Positions 7,438-16,164 are shown, counted from the stretch's first letter. The stretch: 24,148 bases of DNA from Burkholderiales bacterium UBA4615 (GCA_002386465.1 DGIT01000029.1:32860-57007), one strand, 5' to 3'. Translations and numbers: made by a program. The notes: generated by a model not told the origin, from the sequence alone.

Positions 7438-8340
7438 TCACTGCACCTGCTCGGGCGGCAGACCCGTCCAGCGCAGGCTGCGCGACCACAGCGCCTCCTG
7501 CAGTGCGACATCACGCGCCAGCGCGCTAGGGGTCGCAATCTGCTGATACTCATCGAGATAGCAGCCTTGGAGTGCTGCTGCATCCGGGTGCAGCGCAAGA
7601 TGCAGCAGCGTCTGCGCGCCCGCCTGGGCGTCGATCATGCCGGGGCTGATGAGTGGCTTGAGCAGACGCAACCAGACCGGCAGCAGGTGCGTATGAACGA
7701 TGCCCGGATGCAGGCAATTTGCACTGATGCGTGGTGCATCCGGCGCCCGGGCAGCAAGCCGGCGAGCCAGTGCAAACGTGAAGAGGATGTTGGCGAGCTT
7801 GGAACGATCGTAGGCCTGACGGGCGCTCCAGCCCGGTGCCGCGGGATGTGCCAGAGCGTCGAGCGCGCGGTGCGGCTCGGACGATTCGCCGCGACGATCC
7901 GTGCGGAACTGCGCGCGGTCGTGGGCACACGACGCCACCACGATGATGCGCCCGCCATCGGCCATGCGAGGCAGCAGGCCGTGATTGAGCAGGAACGGCC
8001 CCAGATGGTTGGTTGCAAAGACCCGCTCGTAACCATCGACCGTGGCGTGCGCGCGCATGGCCACCGTACCCGCGTTGTGAATCAGTCGGTCGATCAGACC
8101 ATACTCGGTGCAAACGGTCTCGGTAGCGCGGCGCACCTGCGCAAGCGACGCCAGATCACAGGGCACGACATGCAGTGCGGCGCCCGGTAGTGCGGCCATC
8201 ATCGCCTCGCGCACCTGCGCACCCGCATGCGCGTCACGCACGAGCATGATCACGCGATGGCCCGCCTGGGCGAGCGCCTGCGCGGCGACGCGGCCGATGC
8301 CATGCGTGGTGCCGGTGATGACGGTGGTGAGTCGGTTCAC
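7438..8340 (-). CDS. Short-chain dehydrogenase/reductase (SDR)
   Basis: A 300-residue SDR with the cofactor loop TGTTHGIG near residues 10-17, the NAG motif (HNAGTVA), a catalytic serine in VVASCAHDR and the YxxxK pair in AYDRSKLAN. The C-terminal extension beyond the core fold resembles retinol-dehydrogenase/WWOX-like SDRs that act on lipophilic alcohols or ketones; the substrate is unknown. Start is GTG at 8340, only two residues before the conserved beta strand, so the protein cannot begin much later. No clear ribosome binding site is seen. The gene is divergent from the Uma2-family gene and converges on cytochrome b561. Confidence 0.88.
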   Translation of the reverse strand: MNRLTTVITGTTHGIGRVAAQALAQAGHRVIMLVRDAHAGAQVREAMMAALPGAALHVVPCDLASLAQVRRATETVCTEYGLIDRLIHNAGTVAMRAHATVDGYERVFATNHLGPFLLNHGLLPRMADGGRIIVVASCAHDRAQFRTDRRGESSEPHRALDALAHPAAPGWSARQAYDRSKLANILFTFALARRLAARAPDAPRISANCLHPGIVHTHLLPVWLRLLKPLISPGMIDAQAGAQTLLHLALHPDAAALQGCYLDEYQQIATPSALARDVALQEALWSRSLRWTGLPPEQVQ

Positions 8341-8408
8341 AATCGCGGTAAGGTACCAAACGGACTAAGACTTCCGCTCACTGTTTCGCATCTGCAAGGG
8401 CCGATACG

Positions 8409-9101
8409 ATGCTGCAAACCCGTTCTCATTCCGTGCATACAGACTACCCCCCCGTGCTTGAAGCGCCGCAGGCCTTGGCCCCGGTGCAGTCGCCTGCAGA
8501 GCCAGCCAGTCTGCCAGTGAACGCACAACCCGCCTGGCGCCCGGTGGTCCACAAGCTCACCGTCGAGGCGTATCACGCACTATGGCACGCCGGGCACCTG
8601 GCCGAGAACGATCGCATCGAACTCGTCGACGGACTGCTCATCGAAATGCCACCGCTTGGCCACCCTCACATGACCCTGGTCAACCGCCTCAACCGCCTGC
8701 TGGTGCGTGCCACCGGGGACGATGCGGTGGTCTCGGTGCAAAACTCGGTGTCGCTGCCGCCCTGGTCCGAACCGCAACCCGATTTCGTGCTCTTCGCGCC
8801 TCGCTTCATCTCCATGGCGGCGGGCAAGCCCACCGCGGCCGATGTCCTGCTGGTCATCGAGGTGTCGGACAGCAGTCTGCGCTATGACCGTGGCACCAAG
8901 CTTGCGCTCTATGCGCAGGAAGGCCTGCAGGAGTTCTGGATCGTCGATGTCGCAGCCGAATCCATTGAAGTCTGTCGGCGCCCGGCGCTCACCGGCGATG
9001 GCGTCACCTACACCGAGCGCACGCGCTACGGACGGGGCGAGCACGCAACCGTGGCGGCACTGCCCAGCGTGGTCGTGTCCGTAGACGACGTCTTTGGCTG
9101 A
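8409..9101 (+). CDS. Uma2-family (DUF820) putative endonuclease
   Basis: A 230-residue protein. Residues from about 50 on form the Uma2 domain of the restriction-endonuclease-like fold: LTVEAYHAL, then RIELVDGLLIEMPPLG, a QPDFVLF strand with the Asp, VIEVSDSSLRYDRGTK giving Glu and Lys of a PD-(D/E)xK-type site, and EFWIVDV near the end. The first 45 residues are a low-complexity Pro/Ala-rich extension. Members are common in cyanobacteria and scattered in proteobacteria; their biological role is unsettled. It is a single gene with no adjacent defence genes, and is followed by an inverted repeat. Confidence 0.87.
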   Translation: MLQTRSHSVHTDYPPVLEAPQALAPVQSPAEPASLPVNAQPAWRPVVHKLTVEAYHALWHAGHLAENDRIELVDGLLIEMPPLGHPHMTLVNRLNRLLVRATGDDAVVSVQNSVSLPPWSEPQPDFVLFAPRFISMAAGKPTAADVLLVIEVSDSSLRYDRGTKLALYAQEGLQEFWIVDVAAESIEVCRRPALTGDGVTYTERTRYGRGEHATVAALPSVVVSVDDVFG

Positions 9102-9121
9102 ACCGGGCCCTGAGTCGCTCG

Positions 9122-9140
9122 TATCTGCCCCACGCAGATA
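9122..9140. terminator. Perfect 7-bp inverted repeat after the Uma2 gene
   Basis: TATCTGC and GCAGATA flank a five-base loop 20 bases past the Uma2 stop. No T-run follows, so it is either a weak or Rho-assisted terminator, or a protein-binding palindrome in front of the DUF1345 gene. The remaining bases up to 9228 hold no gene that I can see. Confidence 0.3.
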
Positions 9141-9228
9141 ATCGGCCCTTGTCGATGGATAGGGCGACCCCTGCGCACGCTCAGCCCATCAGGTAACCCT
9201 TCCACCCTATCGCGGGTAGGCTCGGGGC

Positions 9229-9915
9229 ATGACCCACGCTTCTTCGTCCAACCATCCGTCAGGCTTGGCCACGGCTTTGCGCGCGCGCGCAGCGCTGATT
9301 GCCTGTGCGCTGATCGGGCTGCTGGTGGCGGTGCTGCTGCCCGGCCCCTGGGGTGCCGTCCCGTCTACCCGGGCCATCATCGGATGGAACGTAGGGGTGC
9401 TGCTCTATCTGGCCGTAGATTTGCGCGTGATGTTCGGGGCATCGCATGCACGCATGCGGGTACGCGCGCTGCAACACGACGAAGGCCGTGTAGTCACGCT
9501 GGTGCTGGCTATCGCAGCTGCCGTCATGTGCCTGGGTGCCATCGTGGCTGAGCTCGGTCTGGCGCGCGAACTGCACGGCAGCCCGCGCCTTTGGCGCACC
9601 GCACTGGCCGCGCTCACCATCCTGACGGCCTGGGCCTTCATGCAGGTGATGTTTGCCCTGCACTATGCACACCGCTATTACGCCGCCCTGCAACGAGGGC
9701 AGCCTGCGGGCATTGATTTTCAAGGCACCGATCCGCCCGACTACGGCGACTTCCTTTACCTGTCCTGTGTGATCGGGACCTCGGCCCAGACCGCCGATGT
9801 GGCCTTCAGCAGCCGCGCCATGCGGCGCTTCGCCACCGTGCATTGTGTGCTGGCCTTTTTCTTCAACGCCACCTTGCTGGCCCTGTCGATCAACATCGCC
9901 TCGGGGCTAATCTGA
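9229..9915 (+). CDS. DUF1345 family integral membrane protein
   Basis: A 228-residue membrane protein with about five hydrophobic segments (near residues 22-42, 50-65, 85-108, 120-142 and 200-225). Family landmarks are the FALHYAHRYY stretch after the fourth helix, then a loop with GIDFQG and PDYGDFLYLSCVIGTSAQTADVAFSS, and an FFFNATLLALSIN C-terminal helix. These fit DUF1345, an uncharacterised inner-membrane family. The function is unknown. The gene converges on the LD-carboxypeptidase gene with a 24-base gap. Confidence 0.87.
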   Translation: MTHASSSNHPSGLATALRARAALIACALIGLLVAVLLPGPWGAVPSTRAIIGWNVGVLLYLAVDLRVMFGASHARMRVRALQHDEGRVVTLVLAIAAAVMCLGAIVAELGLARELHGSPRLWRTALAALTILTAWAFMQVMFALHYAHRYYAALQRGQPAGIDFQGTDPPDYGDFLYLSCVIGTSAQTADVAFSSRAMRRFATVHCVLAFFFNATLLALSINIASGLI

Positions 9916-9939
9916 GGCCGGAGTGCGCCTGGGGCGTAT

Positions 9940-10866
9940 TCAGTGCGTGTGCTCGAACACCAGCCAACCCTGACGGCCCTCTGTCGCCAGGCCTACAGTC
10001 GCACCGTGCGGCAGGGTCACCTTCGGGCGCTCATGTCCGAAAGGCAGGCCAGTAACGATGGGCGTGCGGGTTTGCGCGCGCAGCCACTTGATCACCGCAG
10101 GCAGGTCATACCCGCGGTCGTGTGGGGCCAGCGTGTAGCGGCTCACATGCCCGAGCAGCACCGCGCGCTGGGCATCGATGACGCCAGCCTGCAGTAACTG
10201 AATCAGCATGCGCTCGACGCGATAAGGATGTTCGTGCACATCTTCCAGGTACAGGATGCCGCCGCGCACTTTGGGGAACCAGGGTGTGCCCAGCAGCGCG
10301 CAGGTCACAGTCAGATTGCCGCCCCACAGCGTGCCGCGCGCGTCCACCGCATCGGGGCAACCCGCCTTGAAGCCCAGCATTTCCAGCTCGCCGCTCATGG
10401 CCTCGCGAAAGCACCCCAGCGAGACCGGATCGACGTCGTCCGGCGTGTCGACCGCGAAGTCATCGAGCAGCACCGGGCCCGCCCAGGTGGTGGCGCCCGC
10501 TTTGGCGAGCATGCCGAGATGAAATGCAGTGAAGTCCGAATAGCCGACCCACTGCTTGCCCGCGCGGGCCAGGGCCCGAAAATCCAGCGCAGGCAGCAGA
10601 CGCGTCAGACCATAGCCGCCGCGGGTGATCATGATGATCGGCGCATCTTGCTGCGCGGCCCTCGCAAATGCTCCGGCGCGGGCTTCATCGCTCCCCGCAA
10701 AGCGCTGCATGCGTCGCAGGGCGGCAGGATCGAATCGGGCGGGCATGCCCAGCGACTTCAGAATGCCCGCGGCTTGGCGGGCGCGCTCAGGCTTGCTCAC
10801 CGCCCCGGAAGGGGAGATGAGATAGATCATGGGCGCGGTCGCCTTGCGTACGGTCGGTGCGGTCAT
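9940..10866 (-). CDS. ldcA: LD-carboxypeptidase (peptidase family S66)
   Basis: A 308-residue protein close in length to LdcA, with all three catalytic positions of the family: nucleophile Ser in WVGYSDFTA (S110), Glu in LYLEDVHEHPYR (E208) and His in LPFGHERPK (H278). The N-terminus has the SPSGAV strand and the RGGYGLTRLL loop. The family cleaves the terminal D-Ala from tetrapeptides during murein recycling in the cytoplasm; the MccF branch hydrolyses microcin-like acyl-adenylates. The murein role is more likely because there are no immunity or antibiotic genes nearby. No signal peptide is seen. Start is ATG 10866; ATG 10830 is also possible. It is divergent from the E1 alpha gene. Confidence 0.9.
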   Translation of the reverse strand: MTAPTVRKATAPMIYLISPSGAVSKPERARQAAGILKSLGMPARFDPAALRRMQRFAGSDEARAGAFARAAQQDAPIIMITRGGYGLTRLLPALDFRALARAGKQWVGYSDFTAFHLGMLAKAGATTWAGPVLLDDFAVDTPDDVDPVSLGCFREAMSGELEMLGFKAGCPDAVDARGTLWGGNLTVTCALLGTPWFPKVRGGILYLEDVHEHPYRVERMLIQLLQAGVIDAQRAVLLGHVSRYTLAPHDRGYDLPAVIKWLRAQTRTPIVTGLPFGHERPKVTLPHGATVGLATEGRQGWLVFEHTH

Positions 10867-10975
10867 GTGCTGTGCATCGGAGGCGGCCTGGCGCAAGGCT
10901 TCCGGGGAAGCGGCTGCCCGCCGCAGATTTAACTCGGGTCAGTCAGCACGGCATGTTCCTCACGCCATGCTGCGT

Positions 10976-10987
10976 GTCATCAATGAC
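10976..10987. promoter_or_regulatory. Short palindrome between ldcA and the E1 alpha gene
   Basis: GTCAT and ATGAC flank two bases in the 159-bp divergent region, about 38 bases before the E1 alpha start. The size suits a half-site pair for a regulator, but it is short enough to occur by chance. I see no convincing -35/-10 pair here. Confidence 0.2.
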
Positions 10988-11025
10988 GTAGTATCGCCCG
11001 ACCCCATGCATTCACCGAAACACCG

Positions 11026-12036
11026 ATGAGCTTGTCCGACACCGCCCTGCTGGGCCTGTATCGCACCATGTGCCGCATTCGCGCCTTCGAGGATGCTGCC
11101 GAAGAGACCAGCAGGGGCGGCGTCGCTGCCTTTGGACAAACCGCGGGCAACGCGCTGGTGCGGGGTCCGCTGCACCTTTCAACTGGCCAGGAAGCCGTGG
11201 CCGCAGGGGTGTGTGCGCATCTGCGCCTGGCCGATTGCCTGACGTCCACACATCGCGGCCATGGCCACACACTGGCCAAGGGCGCCGATCTGTCGCGCAT
11301 GATGCTCGAGCTCTTCGGGCGCGCAGGCGGGTTTTGTGGCGGCAAGGGCGGCTCGATGCATATCGCCGATTTTTCGGTCGGCATGCTGGGCGCCAATGGT
11401 GTCGTGGCAGCAGGCATACCGATTGCCGTCGGCGCTGCACAGTCGCTCAAGGTGCGGGGCGTAGACGCGCTGGCGGTCACCTTCTTCGGCGATGGCGCGA
11501 TCAATCGTGGGCCCTTCGCTGAAGGCTTGAACTGGGCTGCTGCGTTTTCGCTGCCGGTGCTATTCGTGTGCGAGGACAACCAGTGGTCGGCCACGACGCG
11601 CACCGCCTCCATGTCCGCAGGCGATGGCGCAGCCGCGCGGGCGCAGGCCGCGGGCGTGCCCTCAGAAGCGGTCGATGGCATGGACGTGGAAGCGGTGCAT
11701 GCGGCGGCCGGGCGGCTGGTCGAACAGATCCGTGCGGGCCAGGGGCCGCGCCTGCTGCATGCGCGCACCTATCGCTTCAAGGGACATGTATCGGTGGATC
11801 CGGCGGCCTATCGCGATCCGGTCGAAGTGGCCCGTGCGCTGGAGGGCGACCCTTTGCCGCTCACACGCGCCAGATTGCTGGCGCGCGGCCTGAAGGCGGG
11901 CGATGTGGATCGCGCCATGCATGATGCGCGCGCTGAAGTGCAGGCGGCAGTGAATGCCGCAACGGCCGCGCCCTGGCCGGATGCACAGGCGGCCTTCACG
12001 GACATACAGGACATCGGCGCGGGGAGATGGGCATGA
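11026..12036 (+). CDS. 2-oxoacid/acetoin dehydrogenase E1 alpha subunit (TPP-dependent)
   Basis: A 336-residue E1 alpha subunit. The thiamine diphosphate motif starts at GDG (residues 155-157) and ends at the Asn in CEDNQWS (N185). THRGHGH (about 75-81), the GKGGSMH loop and the later YRFKGH phosphorylation-loop equivalent are all present. With the beta subunit it decarboxylates a 2-oxo acid or cleaves acetoin, passing the acyl group to a lipoyl E2. Features are nearer to acetoin/branched-chain-type E1 than to the homodimeric pyruvate E1; the substrate cannot be fixed. There is an extra Gly/Ala-rich segment around residues 30-45. The stop overlaps the start of the beta gene, so the two are translationally coupled. 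Confidence 0.92.
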   Translation: MSLSDTALLGLYRTMCRIRAFEDAAEETSRGGVAAFGQTAGNALVRGPLHLSTGQEAVAAGVCAHLRLADCLTSTHRGHGHTLAKGADLSRMMLELFGRAGGFCGGKGGSMHIADFSVGMLGANGVVAAGIPIAVGAAQSLKVRGVDALAVTFFGDGAINRGPFAEGLNWAAAFSLPVLFVCEDNQWSATTRTASMSAGDGAAARAQAAGVPSEAVDGMDVEAVHAAAGRLVEQIRAGQGPRLLHARTYRFKGHVSVDPAAYRDPVEVARALEGDPLPLTRARLLARGLKAGDVDRAMHDARAEVQAAVNAATAAPWPDAQAAFTDIQDIGAGRWA

Positions 12037-12998
12037 GCACCCAACAGATGACCTATGCGCAGGCCGGAGCCGATGCCCTGGCGCGTGCCATGCGCGAGGA
12101 CCCGATGGTGGTGGCGCTGGGCGAGGACCTGGGTCGCGGCGGCATCTTCGGTCAGTACTCCGGGCTGCAGGCAGAGTTTGGCGCGCAGCGCGTGATCGAC
12201 ACTCCGATTTCCGAGTCAACCATCGTCGGCGCTGCCGTGGGCATGGCGCTCACCGGCCTCAAGCCCGTGGTGGAGATGCGGGTGATCGATTTCGCCTTGT
12301 GCGCCATGGACGAGATCGTGAACCAGGCCGCCAAGAACCGCTTCATGTTCGGGGGCCAGGGGCGGGTACCGGCCGTGATCCGCATGCCGATCGGGATCTG
12401 GAGCGCGTCCGCAGCCCAGCACTCGCAGTCTTTGGAGGCCTGGTTTGCCCATGTGCCGGGGCTGGTGGTGGTGGCGCCGTCTACACCCCAGGACAACCAC
12501 GGCCTGCTGCGCGCCGCCATCGATTGCGGCGACCCGGTGGCCTACTTCGAACACAAGGAGCTGTGGGGTGAAAGCGGCCCGGTACACCCTGGCGAGCCAG
12601 TGCCGCTGGGCCGTGCCCGCGTGGCGCGCGCCGGGGGCGATCTCACGCTGGTGAGCTGGAGCAAGGCGGTCCAGGTCTGCCTGCAGGCGACCGTCGAGCT
12701 CGACGCACAAGGCGTGCAGGCCGAGGTGATCGATCTGCGCACCTTATGGCCCTGGGACCGCGATACGGTCCTGGCCTCGGCAGCACGCACCGGCCGGGTC
12801 CTGGTGGTGCATGAAGCCGTGCAGGTGGCCGGATTTGGTGCCGAAATCGTGGCCACGCTGGCACAGGAGGGGGTCGCACGGCTGGCACGGCTGGGAGCAC
12901 CGCGAGCTCCGGTGGGCTATTCGCCAGGGCTTGAGGCGCTGGCACGCCTGACGCCACAAAAGATCGTGCAGGCTGCACAGGCCTTGTTGCGCCGCTAA
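12033..12998 (+). CDS. 2-oxoacid/acetoin dehydrogenase E1 beta subunit
   Basis: A 321-residue transketolase-type E1 beta subunit. VALGEDLGRGGIFGQYSGL lies near the N-terminus, then TPISESTIVGAAVGMAL carries the Glu that activates thiamine diphosphate. EMRVIDFALCAMDEIVNQAAK and the C-terminal transketolase domain (VIDLRTLWPWD, VHEAVQVAGFGAEI) are intact. Start is ATG 12033, overlapping the alpha stop as ATGA, with GGGGAG at 12021-12026; ATG 12027 would sit too close to that site. No lipoyl E2 or dihydrolipoamide dehydrogenase gene follows, so the enzyme must borrow these from elsewhere in the genome. Confidence 0.92.
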   Translation: MSTQQMTYAQAGADALARAMREDPMVVALGEDLGRGGIFGQYSGLQAEFGAQRVIDTPISESTIVGAAVGMALTGLKPVVEMRVIDFALCAMDEIVNQAAKNRFMFGGQGRVPAVIRMPIGIWSASAAQHSQSLEAWFAHVPGLVVVAPSTPQDNHGLLRAAIDCGDPVAYFEHKELWGESGPVHPGEPVPLGRARVARAGGDLTLVSWSKAVQVCLQATVELDAQGVQAEVIDLRTLWPWDRDTVLASAARTGRVLVVHEAVQVAGFGAEIVATLAQEGVARLARLGAPRAPVGYSPGLEALARLTPQKIVQAAQALLRR

Positions 12999-13154
12999 AC
13001 ACCCGCTACAGCCAGGCCACGCGACGCTCGCCGGACGTCTGCCGTGACTTGCATCAATGGCCGCTCTCGAAGTGTGAACGCCGTGTGACGAAAGCCCTCG
13101 TTTAGGGGGTATCCGGTGCCTACACTTTTCTACATCGACTCCAGGTGTACGGCC

Positions 13155-13631
13155 ATGATCTTCGACGACAGGACACGCAGCGCTTCAGACGCCCCAGATT
13201 CCGGGGGTGGACACCATGTGTCGCGCACCCATCGCACGGGAGAAGCAGTGATGATCATCGATGTCGATCAATCGGCTGCGATTCGGGCCCGTCACGGTTC
13301 AGCCGCAGGCGAGCAACTGGCTCAGGCCGTCGCCGAGACCCTGCGGCGCAGGCTGCGTCCCGGTGATCGTCTGGCGCTGCTGCGCGAGGATGAATTCATG
13401 GCGGTGCTGCCCGGTGCCCCGGGCGCCGAGCTGCCGCGCATCGAGTCGCGACTGCGCGATGGGGTCAAGGCCATGCGGCTGTCGATCGCCGGGCGTGAAT
13501 GGCAGCTCAGCTGCACCATCGGGTCGGCCTCCAGCCAGCAACTCGCCGAGCAGTCACGCCGCCTGGATTCGCTGGTGCGCATGGCAGATGCTGCGCTGTA
13601 CCGGGCGAAATCCGAGTCGCCGGCGCACTGA
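13155..13631 (+). CDS. Degenerate GGDEF-domain protein with intact I-site
   Basis: A 158-residue protein consisting mostly of a GGDEF domain: MIIDVDQ as the metal-binding strand, the GSAAGEQL helix, a signature that reads REDEF instead of GGDEF, the later TIGSAS strand and a final ADAALYRAK helix. The two Gly needed to hold GTP are Arg-Glu, so cyclase activity is doubtful. The inhibitory-site motif RxxD (RPGD) lies exactly five residues before the signature, as in active cyclases, so it could bind cyclic di-GMP. The N-terminal DxLTxLxNRR segment is missing and there is no sensor domain. The start is uncertain: ATG 13155 (AGG nine bases upstream), GTG 13116 (behind AGGGGG) and ATG 13251 are all possible. 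Confidence 0.75.
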   Translation: MIFDDRTRSASDAPDSGGGHHVSRTHRTGEAVMIIDVDQSAAIRARHGSAAGEQLAQAVAETLRRRLRPGDRLALLREDEFMAVLPGAPGAELPRIESRLRDGVKAMRLSIAGREWQLSCTIGSASSQQLAEQSRRLDSLVRMADAALYRAKSESPAH

Positions 13632-13710
13632 GCAGGCTCTTTTTAACCAGTCGATGCTCAACGCGTGACTCAGCCCTCTCACCAACCCTTACTCTGACCC
13701 TTCGCCGATT

Positions 13711-13794
13711 TTTCCCCGGCCCTTTCCCCGGTCCTCTTGCTGGCACTTTCCCTGGCCGCGTTCCGGGCACTGTCCCTGGCACTGGTCCTCCCGG
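13711..13794. repeat. Seven degenerate 12-bp tandem repeats
   Basis: A pyrimidine-rich tract in the 280-bp gap before the sulfatase gene. Consecutive 12-bp units follow the pattern TTTCCCYGGCAC; for example TTTCCCCGGCCC, TTTCCCCGGTCC, TTTCCCTGGCCG and TGTCCCTGGCAC, with the last unit most diverged. The period of exactly four codons gives Pro-Gly repeats in one frame, but I see no supported gene there. It could be an expanded non-coding spacer. Confidence 0.7.
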
Positions 13795-13911
13795 GCTCGC
13801 CTCTCTGAACCGATCGGGCGACCCATGCGCGCAGAGCGCTTCGGGTATCGTTGAGTCACCGATCACGACAGGCTGACCCGCCAGGCTCAGCCATGGTTAC
13901 GGGGAGACACC

Positions 13912-16152
13912 ATGAGCACCACGCCAACGCAGGCCGTCATCGGCCTGACCGCCTCTGAATCCACGCCCTACTGGCCAGAGCCCGTCCGTGCGCCCGACGA
14001 TGCGCCCAATGTCATCTACATCGTGTTCGATGACCTGGGCTTTGCCGACCTGGGCTGCTATGGCTCGGAAATCGCTACACCCCACATCGACGCGCTGGCC
14101 AAAGGCGGGCTGCGCTACACCAACTTTCATACGACCGCGCTGTGCTCGCCCACCCGCGCGGCCTTGCTGACCGGACGCAACCATCACTCGGTCGGGATGG
14201 GCGGGCTGGCTGACTGGGACCTGGGTTTTCCGGGCATGCGCGGGCGCATCGCCAAAAGTGCGGGCACCCTGGCCGAGATGCTGCGACTGGCCGGCTACAA
14301 CACCTTTGCCACCGGCAAGTGGCATCTGACGCCCACCTTCGAAACCTCGCAGTCGGGCCCCTTCGATCAGTGGCCGCTGCAGCGCGGCTTTGACCGCTTC
14401 TACGGCTTTCTGGAAGGCGAAACCAGCCAGTGGCATCCCGAACTGGTGCGCGACAACCACCACATCGAAGCGCCAGACCGCGAGGGCTATCACCTGTCAG
14501 AAGACATCGTCGATCAGTCGATCGAATTCATCACCGAGCAGAAAGCCATCACACCCGAGAAACCTTTTTTTCTCTACATGTGCCTGGGTGCGCAACACGC
14601 TCCCCACCATGCGCCGGCGCACTTCGTCGACAAGTACATGGACGTCGCCGAGAAGGGCTGGGATGTGGTGCGCAGCGAGCGGCTGGCGCGCCAGAAGGCG
14701 ATGGGCATCGTGCCGGCCGATGTGGAACTGCCCCCGCGTAATGCAGGGGTCAAGGCCTGGGATACGCTGAGCGACGGCGAACGCCGACTCGCCGTGCGGC
14801 TGCAGGCAGCGTTCGCCGGCATGCTCGAGCACGCCGATCTGCAGATTGGCCGACTGGTGTCGTTCCTGGCGCAATCGGGTCAGCTTGAAAACACCGTGAT
14901 CGCGCTGATTTCAGACAACGGGGCCAGCCAGGAAGGTTCGCCCTTCGGCACGGTCAATGCCCTGCGCTATTTCAACGGCGTGCGCGACACGCTCGAAGAA
15001 AACCTGGCCCACCTCGATGAAATCGGTCAGGCACGGCTCAACAATAACTATCCGCTGGGCTGGGCGATGGCGGGCAACACGCCGCTGAAGCGCTACAAGC
15101 AGAACACGCACGGTGGCGGTGTTCGTGACCCGCTGATCGTGCACTTTCCCAAGCGCATTACCGAAGGCGGTGGCGTGCGCCACCAGTTCCACCATGTGTG
15201 CGACATCACGCCCACGGTGCTGGAACTCACCGGCGTGTCGATGCCTGCGAGCATCCACGGCGTGACCCAGCAGCCGCTGGAGGGCACGAGCCTGGCCTAC
15301 AGCTTCGCCGCAGCCGATGCACCGACCCGCAAGCACACGCAGTACTTCGAGATGCTCGGCCATCGGGGGATCTGGCACGAAGGCTGGAAAGCGGTCACCT
15401 GGCATCGGCCGGGCACGCCCTTCGAGGCCGATCAGTGGGAGCTCTATCACCTGGCGAGCGACTTCAACGAGATGCATGACCTGGCCGCCGAGCAACCCGC
15501 CAAGCTGCAGGAGATGATTGCCCGCTGGTTCTCGGAAGCCGGCGCCTGTCAGGTGCTGCCGATGAACGACACGCTGAACCGCTTCGTGAGCTCCAACCCG
15601 CACAGCGTTGCCGCGCGTCGGCATTGGGAACTCAAACCTGGTGGCGGGCGCATTCCGCAGGCGGCATCACCCGATATCCGCAACCGTTCTTATCGCATCA
15701 CCGCGCATGTCGACATTCCGGCGGGCGGCGCGCACGGTGTGCTGGTCGCGCAGGGCGACTGGTGCGGCGGCTACGCGTTCTATCTGCAGGACGGCCATCT
15801 GGTGCACGACTACAACTTCGTGAACAGGCATTACATCGTGCGCTCGGACCGACCCGTGCCCAGCGGGCGCTGCGAACTGAGCTATGCCATGCGCAAGACC
15901 GGCGAGTACACCGGTGAGGGCACGCTTCATATCAACGGGGAGGCTTGCGGGACCGTGAAACTGCCGCAGACCTATCGCGCGCAGGCCTCCTTCATCGGTC
16001 TGGAAGTGGGCCGCGCGCCGCGCCCCTCGGTCGGCGAGTTCGAGGCGCCCTTCCCGTTCACGGGCGTGCTGCACACGCTGGTGTATGACCTGGCCGATGA
16101 TCAGGTCACCGATGCGCAGGGCGAGTTGCGCGCGGCGCTGCGTCAGCAGTAA
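13912..16152 (+). CDS. Arylsulfatase-family sulfatase
   Basis: A 746-residue type I sulfatase with GGGGAG well placed before ATG 13912. The sulfatase signature CSPTR (C78-R82), whose Cys becomes formylglycine, is followed by AALLTGRN. Metal and substrate residues are D40-D41, K136 and H138 (GKWHL), H229, D335-N336 (ISDNGAS) and a Lys in the LKRYKQNTHGGG segment (about 393-402). These match the Pseudomonas arylsulfatase set. A C-terminal region of about 190 residues after the catalytic core looks beta-rich. No signal peptide is present, so it should be cytoplasmic unless exported in another way. No formylglycine-generating enzyme gene is in the window. It converges on the TRAP transporter genes. 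The natural sulfate ester is unknown. Confidence 0.93.
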   Translation: MSTTPTQAVIGLTASESTPYWPEPVRAPDDAPNVIYIVFDDLGFADLGCYGSEIATPHIDALAKGGLRYTNFHTTALCSPTRAALLTGRNHHSVGMGGLADWDLGFPGMRGRIAKSAGTLAEMLRLAGYNTFATGKWHLTPTFETSQSGPFDQWPLQRGFDRFYGFLEGETSQWHPELVRDNHHIEAPDREGYHLSEDIVDQSIEFITEQKAITPEKPFFLYMCLGAQHAPHHAPAHFVDKYMDVAEKGWDVVRSERLARQKAMGIVPADVELPPRNAGVKAWDTLSDGERRLAVRLQAAFAGMLEHADLQIGRLVSFLAQSGQLENTVIALISDNGASQEGSPFGTVNALRYFNGVRDTLEENLAHLDEIGQARLNNNYPLGWAMAGNTPLKRYKQNTHGGGVRDPLIVHFPKRITEGGGVRHQFHHVCDITPTVLELTGVSMPASIHGVTQQPLEGTSLAYSFAAADAPTRKHTQYFEMLGHRGIWHEGWKAVTWHRPGTPFEADQWELYHLASDFNEMHDLAAEQPAKLQEMIARWFSEAGACQVLPMNDTLNRFVSSNPHSVAARRHWELKPGGGRIPQAASPDIRNRSYRITAHVDIPAGGAHGVLVAQGDWCGGYAFYLQDGHLVHDYNFVNRHYIVRSDRPVPSGRCELSYAMRKTGEYTGEGTLHINGEACGTVKLPQTYRAQASFIGLEVGRAPRPSVGEFEAPFPFTGVLHTLVYDLADDQVTDAQGELRAALRQQ

Positions 16153-16164
16153 CGCGCGCGGCGC

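Noticed and set aside
11006..11029. Seven-codon upstream frame (MHSPKHR) overlapping the E1 alpha start
   Set aside because: Overlap by ATGA is suggestive of a leader peptide, but no ribosome binding site precedes it and such short frames are common by chance.
13507..13866. Minus-strand frame across the 12-bp repeats encoding Pro/Gly-rich repeats
   Set aside because: It overlaps the GGDEF gene end and has no ribosome binding site or family match; the repeat period explains the open frame.
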